64,000 bases of DNA from Vanessa cardui (Eukaryota; Arthropoda; Insecta; Lepidoptera; Nymphalidae). The position numbers and the translations under genes were made by a program. The notes beneath the pieces were generated by a model, which did not search any database, was not told the DNA's origin, and worked only from the letters and a program-made list of their open reading frames with translations. The DNA is taken from contig NC_061124.1 of assembly GCF_905220365.1 (NCBI RefSeq), forward strand, positions 14,324,501-14,388,500, read 5' to 3'. This document shows positions 1 through 12,915 of the stretch, in pieces (position 1 is the first letter of the stretch; each line of letters opens with the position of its first letter).

Positions 1-269
1 CAGATTTAGGCGATTATCACCCAGGATACACTCATCATAATAGGATAAACCGTGGGGCGCTTATCAAAATTTTACGAGTGAAATCGGAGGTGATGTTTTA
101 CGCAATAGCATTGCTGTAAGGAATTTCTGTATATATGTGTGTATTAAGATTTAAAAGCACCTTCAGCGCTTAATTGGGTGAGAAGCCCTCCAAGTTTGCA
201 GGGGCCAATTAAGTAACATATAGTTATAATAATATCTACACCATAAAATAAAAGTGAACAAAATGTAAA

Positions 270-560
270 GTCCGGTAAATTTCCCACTGCTGGGCTAAGG
301 CCTCCTCTCCCATTAAGAATAGGGGTTTGGAACATATTTCACCACGCTGTTCCAGTGCGGGTTGGTGGAATGCACATGTGGCTGAATTTCGATGAAATTA
401 GACACAAACAGGTTTCCTCACGATGTTTTCCTTCACCGCTGAGCACGAGATGAATTATAAACACAATTAAGCACACATATATAGCTGTGCCTGTCTGGGT
501 TTGAACCCGAAATCATCGGTTAAGATGCACGTGTCCTAACCACTGGGCCATCTCAGCGCA
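270..560 (-). mobile_element. SINE-A (Metulj-like), copy 1
   Basis: tRNA-derived head with a 'gggtttgaaccc'-like B box and a body carrying the TTTAC-subfamily diagnostic bases; the simple tail is lost. Confidence 0.75.
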
Positions 561-1124
561 CCATAAAATACTATACACATTATCAAAGCAAAAGTCCTTT
601 CAATTTAATGGACTTAAAAATTCAAGGTCAAATCTCAGAGCAACGTTTAAATCGAAAGTTTTCTGTCTCATAATCTAAATAAACTCGGCCATTCCATTTT
701 CTGAATTCCGGTACCGTTTAAACGCGTTTTAAGTTTTCGTACAAAAATATTATTCCGTAATTTATAATGAGAGTACCTTTGAAGAACAAACAGAACTTTC
801 TTAATTGTACCTCTTATAAACTGGGTTTACTTTATTTTAATAGTGAAAACTTTTGAAATGCTAATTCGATGTAAGCGGCCTGCTGTAACCATCGTCTTCG
901 ATTTGAACATTTGGTACCCTGGTTTTGATATTTAGTACCTACATGTTACTTTATTATAGATAGCAAGGCTGAAATCGAGGAAGCACTATTGATGCTCCGT
1001 CCATACTTCATTTGTGTTTATATTACATCTTGCTTGATGAAGAAAAGTGAAAATTGGAAGATCTTCTGCCCCCTGTTATACAGCGAACTAGTTTACGCCC
1101 GTGGTTTCATCTGCGGCTTAGGGG
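561..1124. other. Intergenic, nothing recognised
   Basis: AT-rich sequence between a SINE and an RTE tail, with no supported ORF or site. Confidence 0.5.
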
Positions 1125-1260
1125 ATGGTTGTCAGGTCTTCTGTCAACATCCTTATGTTACAGAGCAGGTGCTGGATTCGAGTAGCCGAAGGAAGATCAC
1201 AGTGGTGTGCATTAGGAGAGGCTTATGCATTGGGCATATGGGTTGCTGATGATGATGAGA
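1125..1260 (+). mobile_element. Degenerate RTE-like LINE 3' end
   Basis: Matches the last about 25 codons of the copy at 51775-52145 (Arg-Val-Ala-Glu-x-Arg-Ser-Gln-Trp-Cys-Ala...Glu-Ala-Tyr) and ends in a (GATGAT) tail. Confidence 0.6.
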
Positions 1261-4200
1261 GTTATAACTTCTATATGTATTATGCTGATGTGTAAGATGT
1301 TGTTGTGAAGTTTTTATTAAATTCAATTCAGTAGTTTCTCCGTGAATGACTTACAAATATCTAGAGATAAAAACTGTCTCCTTGTTAATGTCATTAAATA
1401 CAAGCCCTCCAAACATTCAAAAAGATTTTAAGACTGTCAAAAGAGTTTTTATATTTCTTAATTCTATTTACGTCATAAAAAGTTCTTATTCAAAATGTTC
1501 GTCATTCAACTCGTCCGTATTTATCGCAAATGGGGAAACAATATAATATTCAATAACTGTCTTCGAAAGTAACAAGCTTGTGGAGTTTCTAGTTTTTGCT
1601 CCGAGTACGTTCGCCTTTAAAATATTTGCATTTTCTTGGTCTGAGAACATCGATTTTGGTTGAATGAGTTCACCCTTGACAGCGATTTCAACAATTAAAC
1701 TCGTAACTTTGTTTTGTTATTACAGAAAGTTACTGTAAATTTACTCTGTAAGAATATTTCGAAGTCACCGTGGAAATCAATGACGAAATATTAAAATGAC
1801 ACGCGATATTTATTTTATGAAATTTTAAAATTTCTGACTCAGATACAACGCTCTGACTTAACCGGTGAGTGTCACAGTATTAAAACTTTGCACAGGAATT
1901 CCTTATGAAAACGATGCAAGCATGGTTTGCGTGCATAATCCTAGGATATTTCAAAATTCAATACCTAATGGGAGAGGAATGTTTTTATGAAAATTATACA
2001 TACAAAATGGCTTTTGGATATAATAATTACTGTAATACTATTAAAAGGATACGGGTATAGTTAATCATTATGAGTCGAATTTGAAGGTTTCACGAGAGAA
2101 ATACGAAGTCAAATCATACAGAACTATTGAAATACCACAGAAAACTTAAAGGCTATAAGAGTAGGATCTCTTTAGATTCGATAATACCTTTTGAGTGCAA
2201 CATTTCAAATGAAATGTATCGGTGAATCGATTCTGACGCAAATTTTTGTAACGATTTCCGAGTTTTTTTTTTTATTTTTTTCATAATCGACATCAATTGA
2301 GAATTTATCAGAATGAATATTTAATTATATCTGTAATTATTATTATTACGTAATATTATCTCTCATACTCTTTATTTCTGTATTTTCTACTCGAAAAGTC
2401 AGAGGATAATTCAATGTTAATATATTAATTAAGTTATGTTTTACTTCGTATACGAATTGAATGCTTACGTTTTTTTTATTCACAATGACTTGATAAAGCG
2501 TCGTGATGGAAAATGTATCTCATTTCTGTAAACAGCTTGGCCAAATATTTAAGTATATATACTAATACCACAATGCAAGCAGTCTTTAGTAGGTATAATA
2601 TGGTTATACTAATACCACAATGCAAGCAGTCTTTATCGAAAATAATTAGAATGTAATTTAGATTGTACCCAAAATCAATATCAATTTAATTTACCGTTAT
2701 TCCATGAATAACTAAGCTGCTGCTAAAAATCTATCATGCTGATAAAATTTGTATTGACCAAAAAGATAAATATTTTATAACTGCATTTCCAAAAAATCAG
2801 ATCATGTCTGTTTGATGTGAAAATAATAGGATGTTTGACCGATCTTGTTAATAATTCGGATTCTATATTTAAATTTTGAATTCATTGGTTGTAGAATTTA
2901 TTTATCATGTTTGAATATTATTTTTTAGTGAAATATTTTCGCTCATATTTTGAGAAATATTTATGGTAAGAAACAGCCTATAAGATCTTGTCTAACGGGC
3001 ATTAGTCTCTTGCTTAAATTAATACTAATTTACGATTGGAGATTAAATGCTCAATGATGACTCAAAAGTGCTTGTTACTTAGTGTTAGAGCTTAATTAAA
3101 GATTTTCGTCGTATTTATTTTATTAATTCAGTTTTCGTTGAACAAAATCCACTAGCTGAGCCTAAAACTTACACAATACCTAGTTCTCAGAAATAAACAA
3201 TTGACGAATGTAAATTATCGAATATAATTTTTATAAATAAAAATAGAAAAGTTATTCAATGAAATTAAAAGTTATTGTTGGAGTTCAAAACGTTATCACA
3301 TCGTTACGCGTCAACTTATTACATTGTAACAATCTTCGTCCATAGTTTTTACAATATTACCGTGTAATTAGTGTAATTACTAAAGTTTTTAGCGCTGAAA
3401 ATTTAGCCCTCGGCTAACTTGTTTCGTCGCTTCGCAATGCAATTTACAGAGATCTCTGAATTCAATTCTACTCCGAACTTATTCAACATGAGTTTTGCCC
3501 ACAACTTTGTTCGTGTGGATTTTGGACATTGACATAAGACTCATCTCATTACTCTCTAAGAATTACTTATTATTTAAACACCCACACAAATGTATTCAGA
3601 GACAACACACGCATAAAATTTAATACACACTAGCACATACACATCATATTTACAAATACACAGACACCAGCAATTACGTAAACTCGCTCTTTGTGAGAGG
3701 TCAAAATTGATCCAAGTTGCGCGAAATGAGAATATGACATTAATATCACCTTTAATATCACAGACATCGCGAATTTCAAGTGGCTGGCTGGCCTAGACAC
3801 GACGGCTACGGTTTTAAGTAAAGACGCAAGAAATCCATTATAATATTATGTATAAGTTAATATTATTTATGGAGTAAAATAAATAAATAAAATTATACAT
3901 AAATATCGAATAGCAATGTTTAAAATTTAAAATTAATTTATATATACTTTGAAATTTAATTTAACGCGATACCTTCCAATTAAAATTAATCTATTAATTA
4001 AAATCAATTTAAAATAAATTCACAAAAATATGGAAAATTAAGAAAGATAAATAAAACAAAGTATGAGGAGACTAAATTCTTCGAAATTTAAATTTTTCTT
4101 CTCTAGTATGTTCATAATGTTTCCAACAGAAATTTAATCGTAAAAATAGGTTCAAATACAGAGAATACATTGAGTAATATAAGCAGAATAAATCCAAAAG

Positions 4201-4405
4201 TTGTCTACCCTTATTCCAGACACAGAGAGCCCACAATCAGCGAAGGTATCGAGGAACGTACACAAAAAATAAGGCCGAATTGATGACCTCTTTTTTTTAA
4301 TTCGGCCAAACATAGGGTGTCTGATTCGAGCGTCGTATTTGCTGGTAAATTATTTGAAGTAAAATGAAGCCGTGAGTTAAAATTGAGATATAAATTAAAA
4401 AGTAC
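1261..4405. other. Intergenic AT-rich stretch
   Basis: Only the tandem duplication at 2558-2635 stands out. The 3840-4080 part is extremely AT-rich. No supported gene. Confidence 0.5.
2558..2635 (+). repeat. 47-bp-period tandem duplication
   Basis: 31 identical bases at 2558-2588 and 2605-2635, separated by 16 bases. Confidence 0.8.
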
Positions 4406-4621
4406 CTGTATATCCATAATTATTTGGATAGATTCATTTTTCTGAATCGCGCGAACGTTTGGTTCACCACAATATATATAAAGATCTTGATTTCGAAAGA
4501 ATACAGTAGGCATTGTTGGAATATTTTGTTTTATTTCGAATACCACATAGACAAGACAAGGGTCAGCTGCCGGAATGTAGTGGTGAGTGTTCACCTGATA
4601 TCTAGACATTTTAGTTCTCAA
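4406..4621 (-). CDS. Candidate internal exon, unknown protein
   Basis: A 216-nt stretch (72 codons, phase 0 to phase 0) bounded by an ATTTACAG acceptor and a CAG/GTACTT donor, open throughout. The translation is mixed, not low-complexity (Pro-Ala-Ala-Asp-Pro-Cys..., Tyr-Cys-Gly-Glu-Pro-Asn...). I do not recognise the family and found no partner exons, so it could be chance. An internal ATG at codon 5 would allow a first-exon reading. Confidence 0.25.
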
Positions 4622-4964
4622 CTGTAAATGTATGATCCCCTTTAATCATAATCTGTAAAAATAACGACGATAATACATAATATGTTCTGTCCGATTCTCT
4701 CGCCATCGAAAACCGCTGAGACGGACCAATTGATTTGGCCCAGATTTTTTAATCTATATCCGTACGTATAGCTAAATTGTAGGGAAAAATTGTCAATGCG
4801 TAAAATATTTCTTTAAAAGGTCATGAATTGTCACGTCGGTACTGATGCCTCAAAGTCATAATATATTAACTTCCAGACATAATGTACTATATTCATTAAT
4901 ATATACGTGTATTTCACTAACATGACTATGTACATATTTTTAAATGTTAAAAAATTGTAACTAC

Positions 4965-5105
4965 TGAGTTTCTTGTCAGTTCTTTACAGTAGAATCTGCA
5001 TTGCGAATCGATGGTAGCTTCATTTAATATACATATAATTTAGTTTGTTAAATGATGATTCAAAGTGCTTATAAAAGTCTACTTGAACAAAAATTTCATT
5101 ATGTG
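4965..5105 (+). mobile_element. LINE 3' end (TTTTGAT-tailed family), diverged
   Basis: Shares 'ctgagtttcttg' and 'gttaaatgatgattcaaa' with 60775 and 63235. The terminal tail is lost. Confidence 0.5.
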
Positions 5106-5805
5106 TTTGTTAATTTTTTTTTTATAACTGAGATTATTCTTATGGATTCATAGTTGATCATAAAATATATTCCAATTTTTTTTTTATATACAAATTCTAT
5201 GTACGAAATTCTTGGAAGTCACCAATAATAACATTCACTTTTATGTGTTTTTTGGTCGGAGTTGAATCAATATTTATCTTATTTCAATGTCCGAGCGTGC
5301 GTAGCCACGGGCATAGCTATGTACGCAGTGCCAATAAAAACGGATCAAAACTGTTGAGCGGGCAGATCTCCGGCCAGTTTGCTGCCAACAAATCGCCATT
5401 CACGCCTGAGTTTGCATTGAAACTTTTGTAATTAACAGTTGTGTATACACAAATGATTGATGTTTCACGTTATTATTTCAGCGAGCCTTATTTATAATTT
5501 TGATACGAACAATTTTTACTTCACGTTGCAAAGTTAAAAAGGCTAAAAAATGTTAGCTTAGGATGATGTTTACGAATAAATTGTAAAGAAATATTTGAGT
5601 GTCAAGTCATGAATTCCTGAGGGTAGTGTTATTCCGTAAGGTTTTTTTTCGCATTTCACTCGTGAAATGACGATAATCAAATTTCGGTGATATCCTATTT
5701 CAGTGTACGTATTTTTTATATTTTTAATATCCCTGCCGATCACTTTCTGATTTCAAGATAATTTATTGGTATATCTCATTTGAGTTCTCTTTTTATCCCT
5801 CATTA

Positions 5806-5868
5806 TAGAGAGAGAGAGAGAGGGAGAGAGAGAGAGAGGGAAAGAGAGGGGGGGAGAGAGAAATAGAG
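5806..5868. repeat. (GA)n microsatellite, interrupted
   Basis: Purine run dominated by GA with a few GG and AA interruptions. Confidence 0.9.
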
Positions 5869-6084
5869 GATGATTTTAGGATTGACGCTGATCTATCTTC
5901 GAATAGTGGATGTGATTGTATGTAGACATACACAATACAATATATATACAACTTATATACATATATTCAGCGGGTCAATATAAAACTAATGATGGCTAAT
6001 ATGACAGTAGAATCATTTCGTAAACAAACTAGAAACTGAATATAGAAAACTATCGTCAAATCAGAATGCGTTGTAACATTAAAT

Positions 6085-6402
6085 TAAAATAAAAAAAAGT
6101 AAAGTAAAATAACAGCCTGTAAATTTCCCACTGCTGAGATAAGGCCTCCTCTTCCATTAAGGAGAGGGTTTGGAACATATTCCACCACGCTGTTCCAATG
6201 CGGGTTGGTGAAATGCACATGTGGCAGAATTTCGATGAAATTAGACACATGCAGGTTTCCTCACGATGTTTTCCTTCACCGCCGAGCACGAGATGAATTA
6301 TAACACAATCAAGCATATATATATATAGTGGTGCTTGCCTGGATTTGAGCCCGCAATCATCGGTTAAGATGCACGCGTTCTAACCAAGGGGCCATCTCAG
6401 CT
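6085..6402 (-). mobile_element. SINE-A, copy 2 (TTTAC subfamily)
   Basis: Nearly full length, with a (TTTAC)n tail and the body bases typical of that subfamily. Confidence 0.8.
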
Positions 6403-6834
6403 CTCGAATTTAAATTAAAATAAGTGTAAGACTTAGATAAACTCATCGAATGAGGTTCGAAGTGAGTTACAGAATAGTACTGCTGAATAAAATCTTCATC
6501 GTTACCATACCAAGTCAGAAGTAGTGCATAAAATACGTTGCTGATTTGCTGATATTGCGGAAATACCTCTCAAATGCACACGCGGGCCGCATCAGCTCTA
6601 CAAATACAAGGCTATTTTAATACAAATACCAGTTGTATTTTGAATATAGAAACGAGGAAATGGCTATTTATATTCAGAATGCAATACATTTATGATAATA
6701 TTAAATACTTGCTGTAGCCGTTGCTTCTCCTCTTTATGAATGTACATGTCAGACTGACTTAAAGTTTTATTGGTACTATGCTTCTAATGAAGTCTATAGG
6801 CAGAGTAATAGCTATTATATATCATAATCTAGTT

Positions 6835-6985
6835 GTTGCTCGCGGCTTCGTTTGCTCTGTCGCGGAGTAACCTATGTATGGAGTTTAAATTTCGAATTTC
6901 AGAAAATTCGGTTCAGTGGTTTGGTAGTGTAACAGCGATAGACAGACAGACAGAGTTACTTTCACATTTATAATAGTAGTTTTTG
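6835..6985 (+). repeat. Repeat G: CAGA run plus 'ttactttcacatttata' tail
   Basis: Shares the (CAGA)n and terminal segment with 11860, 12385 and 56735. Confidence 0.5.
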
Positions 6986-7879
6986 CTTCAAAATATTTAA
7001 AAAAAAACACTAATTTTGCGAACTTTGATCTACAATTTTAACATTTTGTTCATATATGGATTACACTTTCATCATAATATTATCCTGATGTATTCTAATA
7101 TTCATGTAAATTCACAGCTTCCTGGTAATACTATATTGGCGCACTTACATTTTTCGGGTTAATATGACCGGACTAAATATATTTAAATCGCTAAGCACAC
7201 TGCCATATATAATTATATGGACGCAGATTTCCCCATACATTTTTAATTTCTTCATTAAGCATAGTGAAAGTACTGCTACAAATTGTAAAGTGTAAACGCG
7301 TTTATTTAACTACAGCGTGTTCAACAAATACCACCAAACCACATCGACCACATAAAAATCTATCGTATTTTAAAATGTTAGTAATGTCGAAAAAATAACA
7401 ATAAAAGTCATTTTACACGAAGAAGTCGTAAACGATAACTAGATTCTGTTTTACACCCGGTACTGAACTGTTGACAATAAACATTGGTGGATTTTACGAG
7501 GGGGCCCCGTAGCTTGAACCAAGGCTTAGCAAAATTGTTGTTCATAATAAAACTCGTATCTGTAACCATTTTCAAACCTAGTAAGAAATTTAATTAGGGA
7601 TACTATTTTTTATATCTACGAGCTATATTTCTTCAACAGCAAATTCAGAAATGTTAAATCGACTCTTTTAAGAGTACATATTTTTTGGTAATATGTAATA
7701 AGAAAAAAACACTTTTATACAGTAATAAAAAGATTATTTTTAAACTTATTGTTTTTAGTGCAGTTTGTCTAATGATGATTATGTTCTATATTGTATCCAC
7801 AGTCATTGTATGTAACTTTCCCTGAAGACGTGTTATTAAATTATAAATCTCAACGAATCTAAAGCTTAAATATTCTACC
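6986..7879. other. Intergenic, nothing recognised
   Basis: AT-rich, no repeat family or gene identified. Confidence 0.5.
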
Positions 7880-8000
7880 GCCAAACATCAATATTTAGTA
7901 TTGTTGTGGTCCGGTAAAAGTTGACTAAACCAAAGGTTGGCAGTGCATTGGTGATCTAACAAATGGTTATATATTGATGGTTGATATTTCATATTGGTCT
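7880..8000 (-). repeat. Repeat C fragment
   Basis: Reverse, old; 'attctaccgccaaac' and 'ggttggcagtgcattgg' remain. Confidence 0.5.
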
Positions 8001-8084
8001 TGAGCTGTGGTGACTGTGATATCTCCAAGACTTCTTCTCGAATAGACTGTAAGCCAAGTACTGGAAAATCTAATTTTCTATATT

Positions 8085-8345
8085 ACTAGCGACCCGCCCC
8101 GGCTTCACACGGGCTGATACTGATAATAAATATACAACAGAATTTGTTTATTTACGACATCATCATTATCAGTGTTCCTTTACTATATTATCTATGTATA
8201 ATTTACAAAAACCTTCCTCTGGAATCACTCTTTCTATTAAAAAAACCTCATCACAATCCGTTGCGTAATTTTAGAGATCTAAGTATACATAGGGACAGAT
8301 AGCGGTAATCAACTTGTTTCATACTATAATAGGGGTTTTGTGTAA
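8085..8345 (+). repeat. Repeat F ('ctagcgacccgcc') copy
   Basis: Begins 'actagcgacccgccccggct'; collinear with 63615-63840 through 'accttcctct' and 'taattttagagat'. Confidence 0.55.
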
Positions 8346-9334
8346 GAACGCAATAATTAATTTTTTTAAGGTGTGTTCAGGGTGAGATTTTAAAAGTCAT
8401 GAAATGAACTTACTGTGACATAGGTATAAAATTCGCAGAAAATGTTCATCGTACATTTGGTTGTAAGCATCATACATGTAAATTGACGGTACTACAGCCT
8501 TATTCAAAGTAATTTAGCGAAGCTTCATGGCCTGTTGGTTCTCTCTTAGACGAAGCGTACAACGCTTACTGTGTGAATATCGTCGCAAAGGAATATTTTA
8601 GGTAATAAAACAAATTTGCTCATAAATTTATGTTGATTACCTTACAACTCGTTCATCTTTAATATAAAATTATCTGAGTTTGTTTGTAAATGTTCACACA
8701 AGAGTACTTAAAGGTTAATATTATAAATTACAGTTGTAGTATTTTGTTAAAATTAATTTTGTAACTCGCTTATACGAAATGTTAAAAGTCGATACAGAAT
8801 AACTGCACAGGTGAGTTCAATTTAAGTATTTATTGTTTTAAAATTTCCTTCATTTATTTTAATGCTTTTGCTCTGTGGAAACTAATCTATATGATGATAA
8901 GAATAATAACTTACAAGATATTCCAAATTTTCACAAACAACAAGGAGACTGCTATCGGTTAATCCCTATATGTCTGACGTTTTGGTTAATATTTCAACAT
9001 TTAATTCGATCTTGTATAATGACATTTCTAAAGCCCTTCAAGAACCTTCGTTCAACGTTTGCATTTGACAGACGGCGCGCCGATTTTTCGACGCTGACGA
9101 CTGAAGTGTTCATTTTCAATCATTTTACGAATAAAAATCGAATCAATTTAAGTAGATATTAATACTTATCACTTAATCAAAATCAGTGAAATTATAGTTA
9201 CAAAGAGTTAAAAAAAGAACCTCTTAGTGGCCAAGATAGATGGTGCACTAACGATGTAACGAATTGTTATTATTACTTTCAATGGCAATATACTAACATA
9301 GCGACCTCTTTCTATTAGGTATCAGGTAACAAGT
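8346..9334. other. Intergenic, possible chance ORFs
   Basis: A 95-codon plus-strand ORF at 8875-9162 has no recognisable domain. A weak repeat C remnant lies near 9225-9300. Nothing supported. Confidence 0.45.
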
Positions 9335-9490
9335 CAGCATCATCCTCCTGCCCTTATCCCAATTTTATTTGGAGTCGGCGCAGTTTTTCTCCTTACATAT
9401 TTCTATGCCGTGTGTCATTTCACAAGTAACATTATTTCTGACCATATTTCATCACACAATCCATCCATCGTTTCCATCAGATAACAATCA
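9335..9490 (-). mobile_element. RTE-like LINE 3' fragment
   Basis: Contains the 'cttatcccaattttatttgg' segment shared with 27222-27450 and 56896-57055. Confidence 0.6.
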
Positions 9491-9848
9491 GTTAGTCAGT
9501 CAGGCATAAAAAATATAAATACAAAATAGCGTTTATAAGTTGCATCATCAAATGTAAAAGTACATCCCAGCTAATAGCTATAAATTTCGCTCAGCAGTCT
9601 CGGTACAGTGGTAACGTTGTTTTAATGGTTGTAAAGGTATTATTTAGTACAGTGGCTTTAAATGCAATTTAGTGTCTGTTTTTACGTGCCATTAGTGTTT
9701 TAACAGCAAGCGAATGGCTTGTCTAACACGTGTTTTATTTCGTTTGATTCTATAGTATAGAAACTATGGTCACGTGATGTCGCTTTTATTATGTAAAACG
9801 TATAAATACTTTTGTTTACGTCAGCGAGAATATATTATAGCCGGGTGA

Positions 9849-10156
9849 GCCAGATGGCACAATGGTTAGCGTGCATCTTAACCGATGATTGCGGGTTCAA
9901 ATCCAGGTAAGGACCACTGAATATTCACGTTCTTAATTAGGGTTATTAATTCATCTCGTTCTCAGCGGTGAAGGAAATATTATATTAGTATTATGAGAAA
10001 ACCTGCATTTCATAGAAATTCTGCCACATGTGTATTCCACCAACTCGTATTGGAACATCGTGGTGAAATATGTTCCAAATCTTCTCTTCAAAGCGAAGCG
10101 AAGAGGTCTTGCCTAGAGCGCCTAGCAGTGGGAAATTTATAGGCTGTGTTTGTTGT
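9849..10156 (+). mobile_element. SINE-A, copy 3 (GTT subfamily)
   Basis: Full length with tRNA-like head, body of the GTT type and a GTTTGTTGTTG tail. Confidence 0.8.
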
Positions 10157-11829
10157 TGAATATTACAATGTATTATTTAGTCGATCAAAACTTGTTGATC
10201 AACTTATTAATAAAGAGTAATCAAGATTCTGTTACATTTTTTACAGTAGAGTGAACTGGGAGAAATCGTTTCGTAAGGAAAACGCCTTATTCCACCTCCA
10301 GACGACCTTTCCTCTTTATTTCAATATAGTGAAATTATTTCCGTCCCTTTCTAATTATCTCTGTCTCTTTTAATATTGTTCCAATCCAATTGTCCTCAAT
10401 CTCTTATCATATTTATATTATTATGCAATATAAATATGAGTCTGTTTTATAAGTCGAACATCTTTGACACAGAATGTGCCCTTGAAGATTTAGATTTGTC
10501 TGCGTGGGATTTTGGATTTCTTAGCCAGTCTGGGTTTTACGAGTAAATATTGCTTCTTCTTTTTCTTAATATCCATAAGTTTTCTTGCTTAGAAAGTTCG
10601 AGAAATCTTAAAAGCACTTTGAAAGTACCTTTGATCTTCTATTAAAATTATCGCTTGGGCGAATAGTAATTAACTTAAACTAAATATTATTAATTAATCT
10701 TAAAGAGTATTCGTGCATTAATAATTTGTTGATTTATGAATAATAGATTAGGAAAATCTGAAGGAATTTTAGTTTAAAAGTTTAATCAAATACATGGTTT
10801 TCTGAAATACTACAGATAATTAATCTACAAACAGTTGTAATGATAATTTAATGGATATCAATTCGAAATTCGAATATTCATTCAATGTGATCGAAGCCTA
10901 AAAAAAATTATCGAAATAGTCCAAAAACTTTGCCCATCTTGCTGTAAATTTCACCAATTGAGTCAATTTAGGTTTTTTTTGTTGCGATTTTTTATCTAAC
11001 TCAATTTAAATAATTTGATGGTGAAGTAAAATACTGCTATTGTATTAATCCATATATTGTTTTTACTTAATTTAAATGGAGCTTTCATTATTATCTCAAA
11101 ATAAAAACATGTATAAAACCTATAATATTGTTTGATACATTTCCTCTCAATAAAGATTTACTGAGGCAATCACTGGCTCACTATTTGCCCGAAACTTGAA
11201 ATTGCGTTTCAGTTCAGAAATTTAATGCAGTTAGTAATATTTTTTTATATTTCCCATAACTCAATAAAGACTTTTTATTATTTCATTTTACATATAACTA
11301 CAGCTACAGTGTTTTCAATTTAGTTGTACTTAACGGAACAGTGGCGTAAGTTGTTAATCTAATAACTAAATCTCTTCGAACTTAATTTCGTACGTAAACT
11401 TCAAGTGTTTGATTAGGATTATCGATTTACTTAAAGGTTATTGTTTCATTTCAAATATTTCTATATCGATCATTCTATACAAGCAGAGATGTAATTCTAG
11501 ACCCTAACTTATAATCTAGTGTCTTGAGCCTCCAAGCCATTATTGAATTTGGAAAGAGGCCAAGCCGTGAGCCAACTGTGTCGGCCAGATTTACGCGTCT
11601 TCACATAGTAATATCATAGTGAGAAGCCAGTTAACTTCATTTAAACGCCTTATTCGGTTATACTTCAGATTTTTATCGGTTTTTATCCTTGACATAAAAA
11701 AAATATATATTTATAAATTAACTTATATTACATTGATAAGACCTCTTTGGTTACAACAGTTATTCCATTTAAAAAGTAGTCTATGTCCTTTCTCAGGCTC
11801 TGGACTATTTGTGTACCATATTTAATTTA
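10157..11829. other. Intergenic AT-rich stretch
   Basis: Nothing recognised on either strand. Confidence 0.5.
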
Positions 11830-11910
11830 AATCAGTCTAGCAGTTTTGACATGAAAGCGAGTCAGACAGACAGACAGACAGAATTACTTTCACATTTATA
11901 CTATTAGAAT
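11830..11910 (+). repeat. Repeat G tail
   Basis: (CAGA)n followed by 'attactttcacatttata'. Confidence 0.5.
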
Positions 11911-12384
11911 GGAATTAGAATGGAATTAATAAAAAATTTTGTATTCAGGTAAATCAAAAATGGTAACTAAAAGTCAACTTTTCTCTCTATCAATGGCAAG
12001 TACAGTATTTTTGCCGCCAGTCTGAATGCTCGACGGTAAGATGCTACGTGACTTCTCACATCGGTTGATTTTTATTGCATCAGTACCAAACGACGCACTT
12101 ATTGAGAGCAAGAGAGATTAAAACAATCTTATTGATAACACATAATCGTCTTGAGACTGTTGCGATGTAGTAATCACTGACTGTTGAATCGAACAATAAA
12201 TTTTATAGAGAAGTTGAATCAACTATTATTGCGGGTACTTTAATAAATCTCAAGGTTTAAAGAAATAAGATTTGAGAGTTCATTTGACAAATCTTAGATG
12301 CTAAAATTATTCAATGGGTCATCGGATACATCAGATCAACTAGATCTTGATGATTATGTCTGATTTAATTTTAATATTTATATT

Positions 12385-12480
12385 AATATTATAAATGTGA
12401 AAGTATCTATGTCTGTCTGTCTGTCTGTCTGTCGTTCAATGACAACCAACAACACAAAATGCGAGCGAAGCCGCGAGCGA
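12385..12480 (-). repeat. Repeat G tail, reversed
   Basis: 'tataaatgtgaaagtat' followed by (GTCT)n. Confidence 0.5.
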
Positions 12481-12605
12481 TTAGTAACTAATAATAATTG
12501 ACGGATATTTTCTTATAGATTAATGTACTGTGTAAAGCTTCTATAAAAAAATTGTATTTCTTTGTATCAAATTAGTGACTTTTATTTTCAGGTTATGTGT
12601 GTTTT

Positions 12606-12915
12606 GAGCTGAGATGGCCCAGTGGTCAGAACGCCAAAGTGGTTCAAACTCAGGCAAGCACCACTATATATATATATGTATATATATATATGTGCTTAAT
12701 TTGTGCTTATAATTAATCTCGTGCTCGGCGATGAACGAAAACATCGTGAGGTAATCTGCATGTGTCTAATTTCATCGAAATTCTGCCACATGTGCATTCC
12801 ACCAACCCGCATTGGAACAGCGTGGTAGAATATGTTCCAACCCCCTCCTTAATGGAAGGCCTTATCTCAGCAGTGGGAAATGTACAGGCTGTTACTTTAC
12901 TTTACTTTTACTTTA
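12606..12915 (+). mobile_element. SINE-A, copy 4 (TTTAC subfamily)
   Basis: About 20 bp is deleted between the A and B boxes of the head. A (TA)n run lies inside and the tail is TTACTTTACTTTAC. Confidence 0.8.

Larger units (their letters stand above)
4622..6084. other. Intergenic with an unexplained GC-richer patch
   Basis: Contains a LINE tail (4965) and the (GA)n run. 5285-5431 is GC-richer and open on the plus strand (about 48 codons), but it has no clear splice frame and no recognised product. Confidence 0.45.

Noticed and set aside
8551..8603. Mini-exon on the plus strand (acceptor TCTCTTAG, donor GTAATA)
   Set aside because: 17 codons only, no partner exons, product not recognisable; sites of this quality arise by chance in AT-rich DNA.
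8875..9162. 95-codon plus-strand ORF
   Set aside because: No signal peptide, domain or promoter; AT-rich composition with Asn/Phe/Ile bias fits a chance ORF.
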